Assembly: GCF_003473485.1 (NCBI RefSeq)
Contig: NC_053046.1
Location: 43,733,832 to 43,797,831, forward strand
DNA length: 64,000 bases
From: Medicago truncatula
Taxonomy: Eukaryota; Streptophyta; Magnoliopsida; Fabales; Fabaceae
Reading direction: 5' to 3'
The position numbers and the translations under genes were made by a program. This document shows, piece by piece, positions 62,532-64,000 of this stretch (position 1 is the first letter of the stretch; every line of letters starts with the position of its first letter). The notes beneath the pieces were generated by a model. That model was given only the letters and a program-made list of their open reading frames with translations. It did not search any database and was not told where the DNA came from.

Positions 62532-64000
62532 TCACCAAAAGTCATTGCAAGAACATGATCCATTTTTGAAATGATGAAAGCGGCTGTTATCTCTCACTAT
62601 GATTTCACGATCATAGATAGCTGAGAGGAGTTTGGTGACTGCATGACAATCGTTACAAACCCGAAGGTTCTTTATAATGCGAATAGGAGCTCTTCTTTCC
62701 ATATTGATGAGGCCAAACGAAATGGCTAACCTCTCACTGTGGTTTTCTAATTCAGATTCTTTTTCCTTCTCACCTTCAATGTTTAGTAGAACTTGGCTTG
62801 TGTCAGACATGTCCCTCCAGTTTCAGTTTCTCCCTTATTTCCCTCAACTTTGCATATATATCCTGGGTTTGAGGATGTGATTTATCGCCCACTATAAACC
62901 GATGAAGTTGACCCTTGTACTCAATGATGCTGCATCCAGCATCCTTAACCACTCCTCTGTTTTTCATCATTTCTCTTACATGTGAAACTTTATCCCACTT
63001 CCCAGCTGCAGCATACATGTTAGAAAGTACAGTATAGCACCCAGTACGAGCATCTGAATCCTTTTCAATCAAATTACGGGCTGCATATTCACCAATTTCC
63101 AGGTTTCCATGGTTCCTAGCACCACCAAGCAAACTCATCCAAATGACTTTGTTGGGTTTCACAGTCACTGGCATGCTCTCAATGATATTTTTCGCCTGTT
63201 CAAGATGCCCGGCTCAACATAAAATGTCGACAAGGCAACCATAATGTTCAACTGTGGGCTCAATTTTATACTCATTTATCATCATTTGAAAAATTTGGTT
63301 TCCCTCATCTACCAAGCCTGCATGACTACAAGCATTCAACACACCTATAAAAGTTATAGCATGCGGTTTCATTCCAATTCTGCGCATTTCTGTAATAAGC
63401 TCAAGAGCTTGATCAGCCAAACCATGCATTCCTAACCCCACAATTATAGCCGTCCAATGTGCCAATTTCTTCTTGGCTATTCCTTTGAAGACAGCCAAAG
63501 CACTCTCTATACTGCCACACTTAAGAGTACATTTCTATCAACAGAGTACCAAGTACACCAGCCACCTCAAATCCATTCTTAACCACAAACAAATGAATCC
63601 ATCTCCCATTACCAAGAACAGCCAAACCTGAAACAGCAGAAAGAGCACTTGACAACGTTGCATTAATCGGCACAAACCCCTCGTTCAACAACGCTTCAAA
63701 CAATTTCATAGCTTCATAAAAACACCCATTGCCTTGATATCCATCTATCATCGAATTCCAGCTTATCAAACTCCTCTTTGGCATCGTCTCAAACAATTCA
63801 GCCGCCAATTCAATTTTCCCCGACTTCATATACCCATGAATCATTACATTCCACGTAACCAAACTCTTATCACCATCATCCATGCGATCAAATATCTCTC
63901 TCGCAACCTCAACTTTACCACATTTACACAACCCATCAACCAAACACGTCCAAGTAAACTTATCCCTCTTGGGCATTTCATCAGACACCTTCAACGCAAA
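62532..64000 (-). pseudogene. PPR protein with DYW domain, broken copy, cut by the window edge
   Basis: Minus-strand PPR motifs run from the right edge (PKRDKFTWTCLVDGLCKCGK, LVTWNVMIHGYMKSGKIE, SLISWNSMIDGY) through WTAIIVGLGMHG and GVLNACSHAGLVDEG. The E/E+ region follows (WMSLLGGARNHGNLEIGEYA), and a DYW domain ends [18 protein letters not shown], then [14 protein letters not shown] with the stop at 62532. DYW proteins perform C-to-U RNA editing in organelles. Three lesions occur: one extra T after MYS near 63520, a TGA where an Arg codon is expected near 63214 (DILC-stop-AGHLEQ), and a one-base loss near 62808 before SDTSQVLL. The HSERLA motif of the deaminase is intact. The N-terminal part lies beyond the window. 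Three lesions argue for a pseudogene over sequencing error. Confidence 0.88.

Overview
This is nuclear DNA from a flowering plant, most likely a papilionoid legume of the Medicago/Trifolium/Pisum group (inference). It is AT-rich, with intron-containing single-copy genes spaced by long MITE/SINE-loaded intergenic DNA. There is a full-length plant NUP133, a type II LHCB gene and RPS26, together with repeat families typical of legume genomes.

Left part (1-12.5 kb): an intronless DnaJ/DUF3444 protein gene, an intronless serine carboxypeptidase-like gene (SCPL50 type) and a short four-exon gene encoding half a BAH domain plus a PHD finger (EBS/SHL-like, truncated). The 4.3-kb gap at 2.5-6.8 kb holds a hAT-type element nested in another, each with 8-bp target duplications, and a 230-bp foldback element. 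Middle-left (12.5-29 kb): an HSP70 pseudogene split inside an exon by a Harbinger-type MITE; RPS26 on the minus strand with a degraded partial duplicate beside it; two F-box genes on the minus strand with an F-box/LRR-type fossil between them; and a conserved two-exon gene for a 130-residue basic protein.

Middle (29-49.5 kb): a three-exon SAM-domain gene, a truncated L1-type LINE, a short retroposon with an A-tail, and a complete eight-exon NUP133 (1,308 residues). The NUP133 introns carry a tandem MITE array, a Mutator-type MITE and a Stowaway-type MITE. Right part (49.5-64 kb): a minus-strand gene convergent with NUP133 that encodes a 1,052-residue ACA-type Ca2+-ATPase homologue in which every P-type catalytic motif is changed although the frame is open; a 7-kb repeat-rich gap; an intact LHCB2; and a PPR-DYW pseudogene running off the right edge.

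The genes are unrelated housekeeping and accessory loci rather than one pathway. The two most notable signals are the intact but catalytically stripped P-type ATPase and a recurring micro-structure: at least twelve places where a 10-23-bp A- or T-rich insert is bracketed by 12-18-bp direct repeats, as if retroposition had inserted little more than a poly(A) tail. Four tRNA-derived SINEs (two with clear 14-15-bp target duplications) and a LINE in the same window make target-primed reverse transcription a plausible origin.
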